A stretch of 64,000 bases of DNA. Origin: Euborellia annulipes (lineage: Eukaryota; Arthropoda; Insecta; Dermaptera; Anisolabididae). Positions 20,201 through 34,700 of this stretch are shown one piece after another. The stretch is from NCBI GenBank assembly GCA_023213315.1, contig JAKCPI010000438.1, forward strand, positions 1-64,000, given 5' to 3'. The notes under the pieces were generated by a model. That model was not told the DNA's origin and searched no databases. It saw only the letters and a list, made by a program, of their open reading frames with translations. The first letter of the stretch is position 1. The number at the start of each line of letters is the position of its first letter. A program made the position numbers and the translations under genes.

Positions 20201-20630
20201 AGACATTTGTTTTCAATTTTTTATAATTTAGATTAGATATTCCATTTAGAATCAATATTTATATATATATAAAATGATACAGTGAGATATTTCATAAAAT
20301 AATGCATGATTTATTTATCAATAATTAATTAAAATAGGTAAATAGAATTAAAGTACAAAAAAAAGTCCATTTACTTATCATTTGTAAATATTGATATTAA
20401 TCAAAATCCACAAACAAAAGAATTTAAATTTTCCTTAAAACATCAAAGCAATATTAATTTTTTAATATTATTTACAAATGCTTTTTTTTAATATATAATT
20501 TTAGACAAAAACAGGCATACAAGAAATTATTTCGATTATAGAATATTAAATATTAATAAAATAGCCTATATTGAAAAAATTTCTTATATGAAAATATAAA
20601 AAAAGTTCAATTTTTTTTTTTTTTTTTTTT
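17241..20630. other. Intergenic, upstream of the TGOLN2-like gene
   Basis: AT-rich with C-runs and CAGTGRCGTCA-type element ends (about 18460-19190). I see no coding exon; 19200-20630 shows nothing I can classify. The promoter of the TGOLN2-like gene must lie near 17250 but no clear TATA or initiator stands out. Confidence 0.5.
18720..18935. mobile_element. hAT-type MITE, 216 bp, TSD CTCCCTGC/CTTCCTGC
   Basis: Termini CAGTGGAGTCATTTCAAC / CAAATGACCCCACTG, 7 of 8 duplication bases match. Related partial copies lie at about 18490-18710, 19060-19106 and 62175-62277. Confidence 0.75.
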
Positions 20631-20679
20631 TTTGAAAAGCACTGGAGTTTAAAATGTAAATTTCTAAAAAATCAGCTGG

Positions 20680-21640
20680 GATAGTCGCACCAGATTTTTT
20701 GTGTCGAGATATATTTAGTTTCCCATAGCACCTTAGTTCCAAACATGCATTTAAATGTTGACCGCTTGAATTAAACTATGGTTATTTTTCAAAATTTTAA
20801 TCTCATATTTGGATATTTTATACACAATAAATAAATACAAAATTTCATAAGAATTGGAAAAAAATTTTTTTTAAGTGTAAAAAGTTTCAAAGGGGACCGA
20901 CCCCTTTTGAATCGAAATTAACATGTAAATCCCCAAGGGTTTCATTGGCACTATCGAAGAGCCAGAAAGTGAATTTGAAAAAACTGAATAACATTAGCAA
21001 AGTGTACTTCAAACAATTTTCACGAAAAATATTACTGATTTACTTTTTAAAAGTGGATCTAAAAAATAATTGATTTATAAATTTTAATCAAAATCGTTTG
21101 AGCCGATTTTGAGAAATTCAAAAAAAACTGAAAAAGTAAAGTACTTGTTGGCCGATTTTGTTCAAAAGTTTATTTTCAGTGTCATGGAGGGTACCTAACT
21201 TAAATATAAAATTTCAATCCCGTAGCTCAATTCCTTCATGCTTAAAATCTTTACACAGACAGACCAATTTGCGGGATCCACTTTTTTGGACTCAGGCAAG
21301 GGCGGATACAGGGGGGGGGGGGGGGGTAAAGGGGGTAATTACCCTCCCCCCAAGATTTAAAAAAAATTTATTTTGAATGTAAAATTTTAAAAATTAATAC
21401 TTAAAAATTTGATTTGTATTTATATTCTGGCAAACAAGTACAGAATGCTTCTTTAAATTACCGAAATTAAGAAAATAGTGTGCTGTGCGACGGGTCACAC
21501 CAGATTACCCCCCCCCCCCCCCGAGAAACACCTCTGGATCCTCTCTTGGACTCAGGGGACCTCCATCCATCAAAATCTCGACATCGAATTTTTGACATGA
21601 TCGCAATACTTTCTATATATTACATATATAGGTAAGAGAC
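20680..21640 (-). repeat. Family A repeat, copy 3, split by a hAT element
   Basis: Reverse orientation, from TTTTTTGTGTCGAGATATAT to ATATAGGTAAGAGACAGTAA. Interrupted at 21297-21548 by a hAT-type MITE inside the TTTTTTGGACTCAGGGGACC block. Confidence 0.75.
21297..21548. mobile_element. hAT-type MITE, 252 bp, TSD GACTCAGG
   Basis: Termini CAAGGGCGGATACAGG and CTCTGGATCCTCTCTTG; GACTCAGG exact at 21289-21296 and 21549-21556. It interrupts a family A copy, so it is younger. Confidence 0.8.
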
Positions 21641-22714
21641 AGTAAAATGGAGATGGGAGCCGAATTTGAATTTAGCAAAGCGAAAAACTTCCACCGGAAA
21701 ACTATCTACCCAGTGGAAAAAAACTAGATGAAAATCCGACCAATGGTTCCGGTGTCAATATACTATGACAAACAGTCCGACTTTATCGTTTATATATATA
21801 TAAGATAAGATAGATATGGCATAGGTTATAACAACGTGGGTGTAGTGGCTAAAGGGTAATCATTTCAAGAGGGAGATTTGTGTTCGATTCTTTGTTCTTG
21901 TGCTTTCTGATGGGTGGTCATTGAAGTTGAAACCGTTATTATTGGAAATTTTTATGGTTTTCTCGCTCGCCTTCCAACCATCTCCAGTAACAAAGTAATC
22001 CCAGACGTGATTTTGAACCTGTGATTAAACTCCTTTGTTTATAATTAATGAGGTAAGAGAATGTTTTGTAAAGTACTTTAAGTCACGTCCCATTTATTTT
22101 TTAAATCAATTCCGACCCATATTTGATATCACAATTATTAGACAAATTTCAATTAATTCGAACATGATATGATGATGAAGTTTGTTCCGTTGACCTTTTT
22201 CACCCCAGCGCACACTTATGTTATTTTTTTTTTTTTTTTTTTGCAATGGAAAATTTTCATTTTTAAAGACAATTACTATCAATAGGCTAATTCTAATTTT
22301 TTTTTTTTTATTATTATATAAATGTTTAGATACGGACATATATTGATTAGGTTTTGTAATCGGTTTATGAACGGAAAAAATTTTAATTTTGTTTATAATA
22401 ACTGCAAGGCCTCCCTCTTTTGATTACCGGATTTTTATTTTAAACTTCTATAGGAAGAATATACAGTATTTTGATTCACAACTGACTACAGCACCTCTCC
22501 AGTTTAATAATTTTTTCCAAACATTTGTTTAAATACTAGACATCAATTTACGTGAAAATATCTGATTATAAGAGCCAAAAACAAAACAAAGAAATGGGTA
22601 TCAAACTAGCACCAAATCCTCCTTTCTGGTAGAAGATAAATGAAAAATATAAAAAACGCTATCATAAATGGAAGTGTACCTCGACAAGACCTCAGAAAGT
22701 CAGAGAAAGAAGGT

Positions 22715-22850
22715 TTTTTCTCAACTAATTGTCACAGATGTAACAACCTTTATAATCTTAGCTGAATTGTGCCTGAAGAAGGCCACAGAATGAGTGGCAG
22801 AAACGTTGTAATTTTACAAATAAACCACAGTTGAGCGAAATCAAATTCTT
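22715..22850 (+). repeat. Solo half-copy of the locus C element with hammerhead-like core
   Basis: The core 22773-22807 (CTGAAGA, stem II GGCCAC/GTGGCA, GAAACGTT) and the following AATAAACCACAGTTGA are the same family as locus C at 13615-13885, but only one arm is present. Stem II changed GGTCAC to GGCCAC, which keeps pairing with GTGGC. Confidence 0.7.
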
Positions 22851-23200
22851 TTACTAATGATAACAACTGTGAAAGCCTAAACTCCAAAAATCAGAGAAAG
22901 AAGCTTTAACGCCAATAGTGATCCACTCAAACCAAACATATAAGGCCCTCCTTCCAAATAACGAAGAATGTTAATTATCTCTACAATCCTATATAAACCC
23001 TCCATCTAGAAGAGTTGAAATATAAATATTTACTGTGATAATATTTTTTGCTGATGGATCGAGTGACCTTATGTGACGGGATCTCTAAGCCTTGATGTGC
23101 TTCCTTTGCTCCAAGCTAATAGACCAGGTGTGCCAACGTTTAGTATCATTATTATTATATTATTTATATGAGATGCACTCACTCAGGACTGTAAATTTAT

Positions 23201-23592
23201 AAGGAAAGGTGAGAACAGGCCTTTTCAATTGATTAAAAAACAAAATACAAAAATATGTATTTATTTTAATTTCTCACAGACTAACGGTTTCGACCTCTAA
23301 TGATGCCAGACTTCCTCAGTGAGTGGATTGTCTTATTTGGGAGTGCGCTCTAGGTTTCCTAGACATCTTTTTTGTATCACTAAATAGTCCCCAATGTACC
23401 ATCCTGATACAGTCAAAACAGAACTCTGAGTTCTAATACAAAAAAGATATCTAGGAAATCTAGAGCGCACTCCCAAATAAGATATTCCCCTCGCCGAGGA
23501 AGACTGGCAGCATTAGAGGTCGAAATCGTTGGTCTGGGAGAAATTAAAATAAAATATATTTTGTTTGAAAAGACCTGTTTTCCCCTTTCCTA
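23201..23592. repeat. Locus D: head-to-head hammerhead-like pair
   Basis: Long inverted arms run from GGAAAGGTGAGAACAGG to the reverse complement at about 23570-23590. Degenerate cores are 23283-23319 (-, CTGAGGA ... GAAACCGTT) and 23494-23530 (+, CCGAGGA ... GAAATCGTT). The arms also share a block GGGAGTGCGCTCTAG. Stem II is poor here, so this copy is probably old. Confidence 0.6.
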
Positions 23593-25019
23593 ATTATATT
23601 ATTTATGTTTACATGTAAGAATAATAGTAAACATAATAATAATTCATTATGTTTCAATTTTTCACCCCAAAACTAAATCTAATATGGGGATATAATCTTA
23701 TATGCGGCCAGCGGAATTATGATTCATTTCCAAAGAAGCCCGTAAAATTATTTGAGTTGGCCACCTCTGCAATAGACACTCGATGGTGGTGGCATGATGC
23801 AAAAGTAGCACACTGATTCCCCGAATAACCTGGAGATTCCAGCTTTCGAACCCGGAACAATCAAGTCACTCGATCCTTCAGCAAAAAATGGTCACACAGG
23901 TAAAAATAAATAATTCCTTCAAAGTCAAAAAATCCAATTTTTAATTCAAATGAATCCGAGTCTTGAAAAATATTAAACAAACATGCGAAGATTGAAGAGA
24001 GGGGAATAAAAAATGCTAAGAAAATCAAAAATTTCAAAGCACAACGATCTTTGACATTAAGAATAAAGAAAAAAATAATTTTTATAATCAAATTTTTGTA
24101 AAATTTATAATCATGTCAGCTTCACGTGGAAGTTGGCCGTTTATGAAAAACTTGACATCTGAACTCTTTCTACTATACACTCATCACTCATATATCACTC
24201 ATTTTCTCGCCCTCTCATTCATTTGAGGATACAATATAGATAGCACGTTTCTGACATTGACTTATAAAGTCAATGATTATCACATTGCAATTAAGATATT
24301 GCTATTTAATGGCTCTTTTAATCCATTAATATAATTTCAATTTAAAATACTAATCCATATTACTTAGTCAATACAGGATTATTTTATAAACTTTGACAAT
24401 TTTAAGAAATCGAGATAAAATTTTTATAATTTAAATTTTTTTTTTTTTTTTTTTTTTACATTATATTTTTAAATTTAATTAGAAAAGAAATGAAATTACT
24501 TGCTTTCTAAACAATCAATAGAAGTGTTTCTTAATATTTGTTTGATTATTTTTTTTTTATTTTAATCTTGGGAGTGGGGAGGGGCTGGCATGCCTCTAAT
24601 GACGTCCATAACGTTACATAAATATTTCAATATATTTCAATCAGTGCGTAGCTACTCTACATATTCAGCACCCCGGAGCAAATATAATTATTTCGAGTCT
24701 TTTTTTTTTTTTAATTAAGGTCTTTTTCGGATTAGTCCCCATCCCTATTTATTTCAAACGATTAGTAGCTAATTCAAAAGAAATAAATTTTCCTTGCTCA
24801 CTGTGACGGCGCTACGGGGAGGGGGCAAGCCCCCCCCCCCATTTTATTGTTTATCTGTTTATACCAGGGGTCACGGGCCATTTCGAGTCTTAGTTAATAA
24901 AAGATTTATTTGAAATTCAAGGCACAACAAAATATTCAATATCTCAATTTTCCCTGTTTTCCAGGAGAGTAAAATACTAATTTTAAGACTATAACAAAAT
25001 TACTATATTTTCTCAGGGG

Positions 25020-25315
25020 TAGAGGGAGTAAGAGGTGATGCTTGCCTTCCCCTCATTCGTTGACACTCAATCAACGGAGGGGGTGGGAGAGGAAGAGGTG
25101 ATGCTTTTCTCTTCCTCCCCCACTAGAGGCACTCCTGGATGGGTGGGGGAGAGGGAGGCAAGCATCACTTCTACTCCCTCCCCCCCCCCACCTCGAGTGC
25201 CCTTGATTGGGGGCGACATAAAAAATGTTAGACGCCGACCTGTAAGCCTGGGGAACAAGGGAGGGGGAGGTTGCCATCTCTCCCTTCGCCCTTCCCCTTC
25301 GCTCTCTCGTTAATA
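25020..25315. repeat. Low-complexity GGGAGG/CCTCCC region with imperfect inverted repeats
   Basis: Repeated GAGGTGATGCTT..CTC and reverse blocks. It is open in several frames on both strands, which reflects composition, not coding. Confidence 0.6.
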
Positions 25316-26805
25316 ATACGAAAGTACAGAAAGAGAAAATAAAAAATCAACCATTAAGAATCCAAAGTGATTGAATCTAGAATTTAAGAAATATTTTATT
25401 AAACACACCATTTTTTTTGCATTTGAGGCAATTTAGACTCGGTTAAATAGTTATTTTAAATTAATTGATAGCCAATTTAATTTAAATTTATCCCTTGGAA
25501 CTTGAAACAATACCTCTACCTGGTACTTTGCTCCAAGAGACCTCGCTATTTTATAACATTTTTGACTTGACTGTAAATCGTTTATTGTGGTTCATTGATC
25601 AGATAATCAAATTAAACAAATAATTTCTCATATTATTAATAAATAAATTTTCTAGATATTAAAAGCATCTATATAAGATTGGTGAACGTGGTTGTTTCGG
25701 ATCATCTCTTGAAAAAAAATAATTCTAATAAAATTCATTTTTTTTAAAAGATGGCCGAATGGTGAGCTTGGCTTATTAAAACAAGACATTAATAATTTAT
25801 CAAATAATTATTCTTTACCTTAGAAGAGAGTGAGATTCGCTCCAGGAGAGACGATTTGATATTTGGCACTATTTAACACTAAAAGATTCAACTCACTATT
25901 AAAATTTCACTATTTTTAACTAACACAAACGACGAAAATTTTATTTGCAAAATGCAACACGACCCGGGTACAAGGAAAGAAAAAAACTAATTGGGCTAAT
26001 ACATGTATTCGCCGCTAGAGCACTCTTTCGTCGTTTATTGTTGTACTCGCTGGTTTAAAATTGTTATTTATTTAAAATCATTTTAGCAACATGTCTTAAA
26101 AAAGCTTATAAATTAAATAATTTTAAATTATCATTAAATATAGATTTTTTAATAAAATTAATTTAAAAATTCTGATATGACTAAAGCCACATAATTTTTA
26201 TTTCGATTAAATAAGGTAGAAGAAAGTTGTGATGTGGTAAAAGTCATACCAGAATCTTTTATTTATTTTTTTATTAAAACCTCTAAAGGAACTAAAAATC
26301 CGCTCTTTACTAATACGTTAAAATATTTAATTCGCTATTTTAGCAAATTTTAATAATTAAAAATGAATAAAAACTTTTGCCCTCCTGAGAGCACAGAGAT
26401 AGAGTTTTCGCTTCTTCTGCTTAAGCTCCCTCCGTTCTGAGTTCAGAAATTATATTAGCTATCAATTAATTTTTAAAAATAACCACGTAGTCTAAATGCT
26501 GAAAAAATAGGATTTGTATTTTATATTTTTTAATTTGAAATCTACACTTTAGGGATTCGTCATGTCATATTTTAATTTATTAGAATATATGGTTATAATT
26601 AAAGTTTATATCATGACTGATAAACGTAGTTTCTCGTTTGTGAGGCGTGTTCATTTTTTGGTGGGGATGATAATATACGAGGGAGATTTGGAGGATGGGA
26701 TGGGATGGCGGGGTCATGTCCATGGCCTCAGCATCTTTTAAATTACGGTCTTCTCTGGCCACATTTTATTTTTACACTTAGTTATCGTATTGACATTAGT
26801 GAAAG

Positions 26806-29800
26806 ATGGAGGATCAAAAAGTTCGCCTCTCCGGGTACGGAAGTATCAACAAGAATGTAGCTCTTAACAATGGAGTAAGTAGAGAATTTAAACATATATT
26901 AATTTAGATTTTTTCACATATTTGAAAATCATTTTCATCTCTTTTTCTATAAATTGGTTATATTTTATTGAGTTAATTAATCAGCATGTGAGTTTATATG
27001 AAATTTAATAAAAGAAAGGTTTCTGTTTCCATAAAATTCGTAATATGAAGTAAATTTTGCTTTGAGTAGAGAAAGTATGAATGATGCTGAGCAGCAAAAT
27101 TGAATGAAAATTTTGGAATTTTTTAGCTTTGAGAATTCGCATAGACACATTTTTAGTAGGCAGACATACTGTTTAAATATAATATTTTGGGCCAATACTC
27201 CCAGGTACTCGTATGTTTATTTATTTATTTAATAAATACCAGCATGATATATTTATATATAAACTTGAATATCATTGAGATCTATTTACATAATTTATTG
27301 AATGTCAAAAGCTGAATGAGAATGGATTTTCTAGAGGGGTTAAATTAATTTGTTTAAATTTTACTCTCCGATTCTTAAAAAGAGAATAATTCTTATTTCT
27401 CTATATTATTTGTATTTTTTTCTTAATACGAAATATTCATAAATATATTTTTTTTTCTATTATTTGAATAAAAGATAACCTTTCTCCTCCAGCTGAGGAG
27501 CATTGACTTAATTCATAATATTAACATTGATATTTAAATATTTCTTATTTGAGGAGTAAAACTATTTATATTGATAGTTTATAAATTTTTATCAATACGA
27601 GCAATTCTTCACTGACGTAAATAATTTAATAAGAAAATAATTATTAACATTCAAATCGATTGATAAAAAAACTTTTTAATTAAATTTCTGAAAAAATAGA
27701 TGAAATATATCATCAGATATCATCTTTCTAAGATAATATAAATATATAAACTATATATCATAATATATATTAAAACCAATATAATAAGATTAATTCAGTA
27801 AACTGTCAAGGTATATTAGCAAAGCACAGATGTGATTAACTTTCAAGTTCGACGGATGGGTAGTCGAATTCGGGAACATTTAAATACTTTTCTATAAAAT
27901 ATATATATATATAAAGTTATATTAGCTGAACAGCCCTCTGAGTTTCATAGCCAGGCAGCAAACAAAACAAATTAATTAATAATATTTTGTATGTTTGTTG
28001 ATGGACCAAAAGATATTAATTGAATATTAATATTTTATTCATATATATAGATCGCGAAAATTTAACAAATAAATTTAATTGAAGAATAGTGAAAGAAGCA
28101 GCCACGGACATCATTAGCAAATTAAATTAAATACATAGGTGATGAAGATAGGGGCAGCCTGCCCCCTTATTCACCTTCTCAACATAAATACATAGGATTA
28201 AAAAAATTTATTTGTTTATAAAATTTCATTTCCCTTGGTTCAATTTTAAACATTGCAATATGACAGTGTCGTATTCAGGGAGGGAGGCCTCAAAGCCTTC
28301 CCAAAAACAAAAAAATTACTTTTTTTTTCAAATAAGTTGGGTGAGAAGTCAATTTTAATTTTTTACATTTTTATTTATATAGATTCTCAAAGTGTTTGGG
28401 AGGCCCCTCCCCCAAACGAAATCCTGTGTTTAGGAGGCCTCCCAAACGAAATCTTGTGTTTAGGAGGCCTCCCAAACGAAATCCTGTGTTTAGGAGGCCT
28501 CCCAAAAAAATCCGTGTTTAGGAGGCCTCCCAAAACGAAATCCTGTGTTTAGGAGGCCTCCCAAAACGAAATCCTGTGTTTAGGAGGCCTCCCTCCCAAC
28601 AAAAATCCCGTGTTTAGGAGCCCCACCCCAACTAAATCCTGTGTTTAGGAGTCCCCCTCAACGAAATATTGTGTTTGGGAGCCCCCTCCCCCCCCCCAAA
28701 AAAAAAAAATCAATCCTGGCTGTGCTATTTATTGCAAGATGATAAAATAAACATTATCAATTTTCTAAACATTTCAGCATTTAATTGGGCCTAACTTAGA
28801 AGTTTTTAAATAGATAGAATAAAAAATTACTTTAATATTTGAATTCTCCTGTCCGAAACGAGAAAACAAAGCCTCCCTCAAATCTCGAAGTCGCCTCCTG
28901 AAAAAATAAATAATATATTAATTCTAATTTTTAATCAAATTTAATTGAATGCAATATTTTGATTAAGAAAAATCATTGGAATTTGACAGTTCCTGTCCTA
29001 TTTAAAAATATCAATGAGTTAAATTTTTCCAAGGATGAAATATAGAGCCAAAATTTTTTTTTTTTTGCTAGAAAATATATGCTTATAATAATGTTTACAT
29101 AAAGACCAGTTCACTAACACATAAATAATAGAAATGCGTTAAAAGATAAAGAAAGGTTATTGATAAGGACTAGAGGCCATGAAGCAAAAATTTTCCATAA
29201 TACATCATAAGAAGAACCGACCAGACAGTCTGGCACCCGGATTGAAAAGAACCAGTTTAACTTATATCTTTGTTTAAATCTAAGGAATTTTTAACATAAA
29301 TAAATAATGTCAAATGTAATTATTATCAACCAATTAAAATTATTTCACAAATAAATTAATGGATGGAATTTTTTGGTTTTTTTTTTAATGAATAAGACGC
29401 GTTTCAAATATATATATATATAAAAATTTTATATAAAGAAAAGAGAGCCAGCCACCTTGAAATACAGATGATTAGAATTTAGTGATGAAAATTGTTGATC
29501 AAGACACTAATTGTTGAAGGATCCACATTTACAAGACTCAGAGAAAAAAAATCAAAAATTTCAAAATGGAAGAATGAAAATATCAATTAATGTCAATAAT
29601 GATATCTTAAATGAAATTTAATATTAAAAGAAATGAAGATAATCAAATAAATGGAAAAATGACAGAATAAATCTCATCATTCCACGTTTGGTTTAAATTA
29701 TTGTATTAAACATTTGGGATGTAAGAAGTTTTATTTTTTTTATTTATTTGTCAAAATATTATTTTTTTAAAAATTGTCTAGAACATCAATTGGATAATTC

Positions 29801-31694
29801 TATAATTTAAGAGGATGGTAGAGGAATAGAAAAAAATTTAATATCATTTCCACAATTCAAGAAGCGTTTTAGTGTGTTGTAGCTCCAAAATAAGGAGAAA
29901 TTATATTAAAAATTAAATAATTTTAAATATTAAATAGAAATTACATGAGAATAAAAGACCAAAGACAAATGAGGCTTCCCAGGTGGACATTAGGGGTGTT
30001 CGATTATTGGAAAAAATAATCGATTATTCCGATTAATCGATTATGGTAAATAATCGAATGAATTTTTTTTTTTAATAATCGATTATTTTGCACAGCCCTA
30101 GTGGAAAGTTGATGTCATCGCACACGTGCCTGCGAATAGACCAGACCTAATCTAGTCTAGACACTACCTCAGCATTTAAGAAAATATTCGATTATTTTGC
30201 ACAGCCCCAGTGGAAATCCGATATTAGTTGATGTCATCGCACACGTGCTTGCGAATAGACCTTTGTCTTGCTTTTTATTCTCATGTAATTTCTATTTAAT
30301 ATCTGAAAGGATTTAATTAATAATTATTATAATAAATCTTGAATTTTCTTATTTTGGAGCCACACCAAGTGTATAATCACAAATAATATTAACCAACCAT
30401 TTCTAATTTAGACGTATGACAAAAATATTTTATTATAACTTTATATAGATATTTCTTATAGACAATATTAAATTATATATAATTAATGGTTTGTTGTTGT
30501 TTTTTTTGACAGTTGAGCTCGATTGTGACTAACGTGTGCGGGATGAAACGTGAAGAAAGACAACCTCTGCTGCTAGGAAGCAGCAGCGATCCTGTTAATG
30601 ACACCTACGAAAGATCTGGAACATCATTGACTCCACGACCCGATTTACGATGTTCTCCAGAAAGAACAGACATCGAAGCTGCAACGATGGCCGTTAGGCC
30701 CCCAGTTCCTGATGATTCACATCAGCCACCTCAGCTTCATCCTTATCCTCATCATCTTTCGGTTAATCCTCTTCTTCAAAGACAACTTGAGCATCCGACA
30801 AGTAACACTGACACTTTAATTCATCTACTCAAGGGGAACATAGGCACTGGTATCTTAGCAATGCCAGATGCTTTCAGAAATGCAGGATTAGTCGTTGGCA
30901 CAGCTTCCACTCTCCTCATCGGGGCTATTTGTACACATTGTATGCATATGCTTGTTGGTTGCGCACATGAACTTTGTGTCCGTGTAGGACAACCAGCATT
31001 GGGCTTTTCAGAAGTCTGTGAGGCTGCTTTTGCCACCGGTCCAAGTTTTCTACGCAAATACTCTCAACTCGTTAAAGTTCTTGTCAACATCTTCTTATGC
31101 GTAACCCAACTTGGCTTCTGTTGCGTTTATTTCCTCTTCGTTGCAACGAATCTATTAGAGGTAAATAATTTAAACTATATATAATTATTTGACTTTGAGG
31201 ATGTACAAGATTATATAACTTTCTTAATGTTATATATAATTAATTAGAAATTATATTATATAAGAAATGATTTTTTTGTCAGAGGGGTGATAATATATAT
31301 ATATGTATCTCCGTTGATAGGAAAGTAAACGTTGAGAAATTTTAATATTCTGATAGGGTAAAATGTATAATTTAGTCAATAAAATCTAAGTTATTCGGCT
31401 GTTTTTGAACGTTATAATGTCCAATAGAAGGTGCTCAAACAAAACTTCTGGCCTTTTGTGATGATATTCAATAATTAACTCAAAGATTAGTATTTTTAAG
31501 TTTCCATAAATAGAGGGATAAGTTATGTCGAATTTGTGTAATTAGATATTTCACGAATTACCCAAATTCGTGTAATAAGCGAAATTCAAAATATGAAATT
31601 TAATACAACTTGAGGGGTGTACTTGATTCTGATCTTGTCTATTTCGTTAATTAGAACTTTAATCATGTTTTGCAGATTTTTTTACTTCTAATTA

Positions 31695-31733
<39 letters not shown>

Positions 31734-34700
31734 TATATATATATAAATTTTAGAAATTTATGATTTGGCCAAACTATCTGATGTCCTTGTCAAAATTATA
31801 TCATTATTACGTAATAATCACAAATTCTTTAAAAAAGGCTATCATTACTATTAACGTAAAACATTGAACTATGAAAATCATTTAATAAATGATTAAATAA
31901 ATACTATTATACTTATATAACAATAAAATAATGTTATTAAAAAAAAAAAAAACTTTTTAATCTCATTTTCAAGGCCAATTTATAAAAGTTGCAATTAATC
32001 TCTAATTATTGGTTAATTTCCAATTTGTTAATAGCTTCTTTAGATAATTAACTATCTACAATGGTCCATTGAGCAAACTTGGGCATTTGCCCAGAATCGT
32101 TACAGGGACTGTAAATCAAAGGTCAAAAAACCAAAAAAGGAAGTTTTTTATATTAACCATCTTGTTCTGATCCTATTATTTTTAATAAATTTAAAGTATA
32201 TAATATACAAATAAATTGGGAGGAATTAATAATATAATGGTCCTACCATTAGTATAATATATTTAAATTATTTAATTTGTTGCTGTGTTGTATAATTGAT
32301 AAAGAGAAGGCAGGATCACCAAAAACATGTTCTATTTATTCCCACAGATCGTCAATGAGTATATCTAATACATATATTAAAATTAAATTTACTAGGTTAT
32401 TTGATTAAAAGGTTTTATTAATTAAAAATTAACACTTGATACTTTCGTTGATCATCAAATGGCTATTTTTTGATCCTACCTTCGCCTTAATTAAAAATTT
32501 GTATTTAATTTTCTAAACTTCTTTTTTATTTCTTTTGTTTTTCAGATCGTGAAATATTTCTCTGATGTTTCGTTTAGTTTATATACATATCTATTGATTA
32601 TCCTTGGTCCTATGATACTACTTAATTGGATAAAAAATCTCAAATATCTCACTCCAATATCTTTTTTGGCGTCTGTTCTTACATCGGTCGGAATAGGAAT
32701 CATATTTTACTATATGTTAAGAGATCTGCCACCTACATCAACTGTGAATAAGTTTTCCAGTTGGTCTCAGTTACCTCTTTATTTTGGTACAGCGATATAT
32801 GCTTTTGAAGGTATTGGAATGGTAAGATAATAATTTCATTATTTATCTATCTATATTATTTTCATAAATTGGTTTGAAATAATATTAAAAATAAACATAT
32901 TTTAATTTATTCGCATTATGCTCTAGACTAGAATCGAAATTGAGCCTGGATCTTAATGCCGATTCCAAGCTGAATACAATTTTTTTCGGTGACGAATTTA
33001 TAAAAAAATTTATTTATATATCAATAATTTACTATATTATTATTATGCGAGTTTTTAATTATAGAACACATTTGTATTAATTATTTTAAAAAAATATATA
33101 AATACTGTACAACGTTTCGACTCCTTATTCTCCAGTTCAAACTCTGTACAGTATTTATATTTTTTTTTATTTATTTATTTATTTTTGAAGAAATGAAGTG
33201 GCTGTTGTATTTTAAACAATAATAGATGAAAGGAGCAGGCAGCCAGGTAGTTAGTCTCCACGAAATGAAACTCTCTGTTTAGGAAACAGTTTCGGCCATA
33301 ATGAAATAACGCCATCATCAGTCCACTATCGAGAGTGTGAACTCAAATGACAAAGTATACTTAAATTATTTATATAAAATACAAAGCAATGCTATCAGCC
33401 TGTATACGATGCGCCAAGTTTGAGATATAAAATTGTTTTACAAACAAATACATTGTTTTACAAACAATTTGTATACAAGCTGATAGCATTGCTTTGTACT
33501 TTATACAAATAATTTATGTATAATACATACCAATTGACAACTACACAATATGACTCAATGCTTTGTCATACCCTCGATAAGTGGACTGATGATGGCGTTA
33601 TTTCATTAAAGCCGAAACTGTTTCCTACAGGGTTGGCATAGAAACATAAATCCATGTTATTTGAGTTTTTTTTTATTATATATGAAATATAAAGGATTCA
33701 TGTCAAAAATTCGATGTCGAGATTTTGATGGATAATTCACTTTTTGAGGTCCCCTGAGTCCAAAAAAGTGGGTCCCGCAAATTGGTCTGTCTGTAAACCG
33801 AAACTTGTTTGAAACTTTTTCTTAAAATTTCCTAAATTCATATCATTTTACCTTATTTTTTTTTTTTATTTTCCCCTCGTAACTCAAATTACTCTATTTT
33901 TTTTAGTGTGCGAATCTCATCCCTGCTTTTCAAACTCAAGTTTCGGCTGATTTTTGGCCAAAACCGAAACTTGGGTCGGTTCTTATATTATACATAATAC
34001 CATTATAAGAAAAAGTATATTATTATATAAAGATAAATCACACCAAACAAAAAGAAACGAAAATCCCCAAAATAATCCGACGGGTGGGCTTTTTTTAAAA
34101 AATCCGGGTTTTTTTTCCAACCCTGGTTTCCTAAACAGAGAGCTCAATTTCGTGGAGACCAACTACCTGGCTGCCTGCTCAATTCATCTAATATTGCATT
34201 TATATTTTTAATAAATAATTAATACAAATGTGGTCTCTAATTAAAAACTCCCATAATAATAATAATAATACAAACCACAAAGGTTTTAATAAATTTACCA
34301 TATATTTGGAATAATTACCCCAAATATTTTAAAATATCAATTTCACGATATATTATTGATTTTCAGTCTCTAATGCGTTGTTTGAAAACCCCTAAGCTCT
34401 ATCTAGTTAATAATTCAACCCTAATTTATTTTTTTCTTTCAGGTATTGCCTTTAGAGAATAATATGAGAAACCCGCAGGATTTTGGAGGATGGAATGGAG
34501 TTCTCAATACAGGAATGATCATCGTAGCCAGTTTATATACCCTTGTTGGATTTTTCGGATATTTAAAATTTGGCGAAGCTGTACGTTTAGGCAGTATCAC
34601 TCTTAATTTACCAAATGAAATGTAAGTATTATTACTATACTATCAATATTTTATAAAATTATTACGTGCAATAAATTAGAATTGGAAAAATTTTTTTTTA

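Larger units (their letters stand above)
21640..26805. other. Intergenic, upstream of the SLC36 gene
   Basis: Contains the repeats listed plus two possible degenerate SINE heads (box B-like TGTTCGATTCT at about 21890, and TTTCGAACCCGG at about 23842). The rest is AT-rich without supported genes. The SLC36 5' UTR probably lies within about 26700-26805. Confidence 0.45.

Noticed and set aside
25035..25313. Overlapping 60-90-codon open frames on both strands
   Set aside because: GGGAGG low-complexity DNA is open by composition; the peptides are Gly/Pro/Ser-rich without domains.
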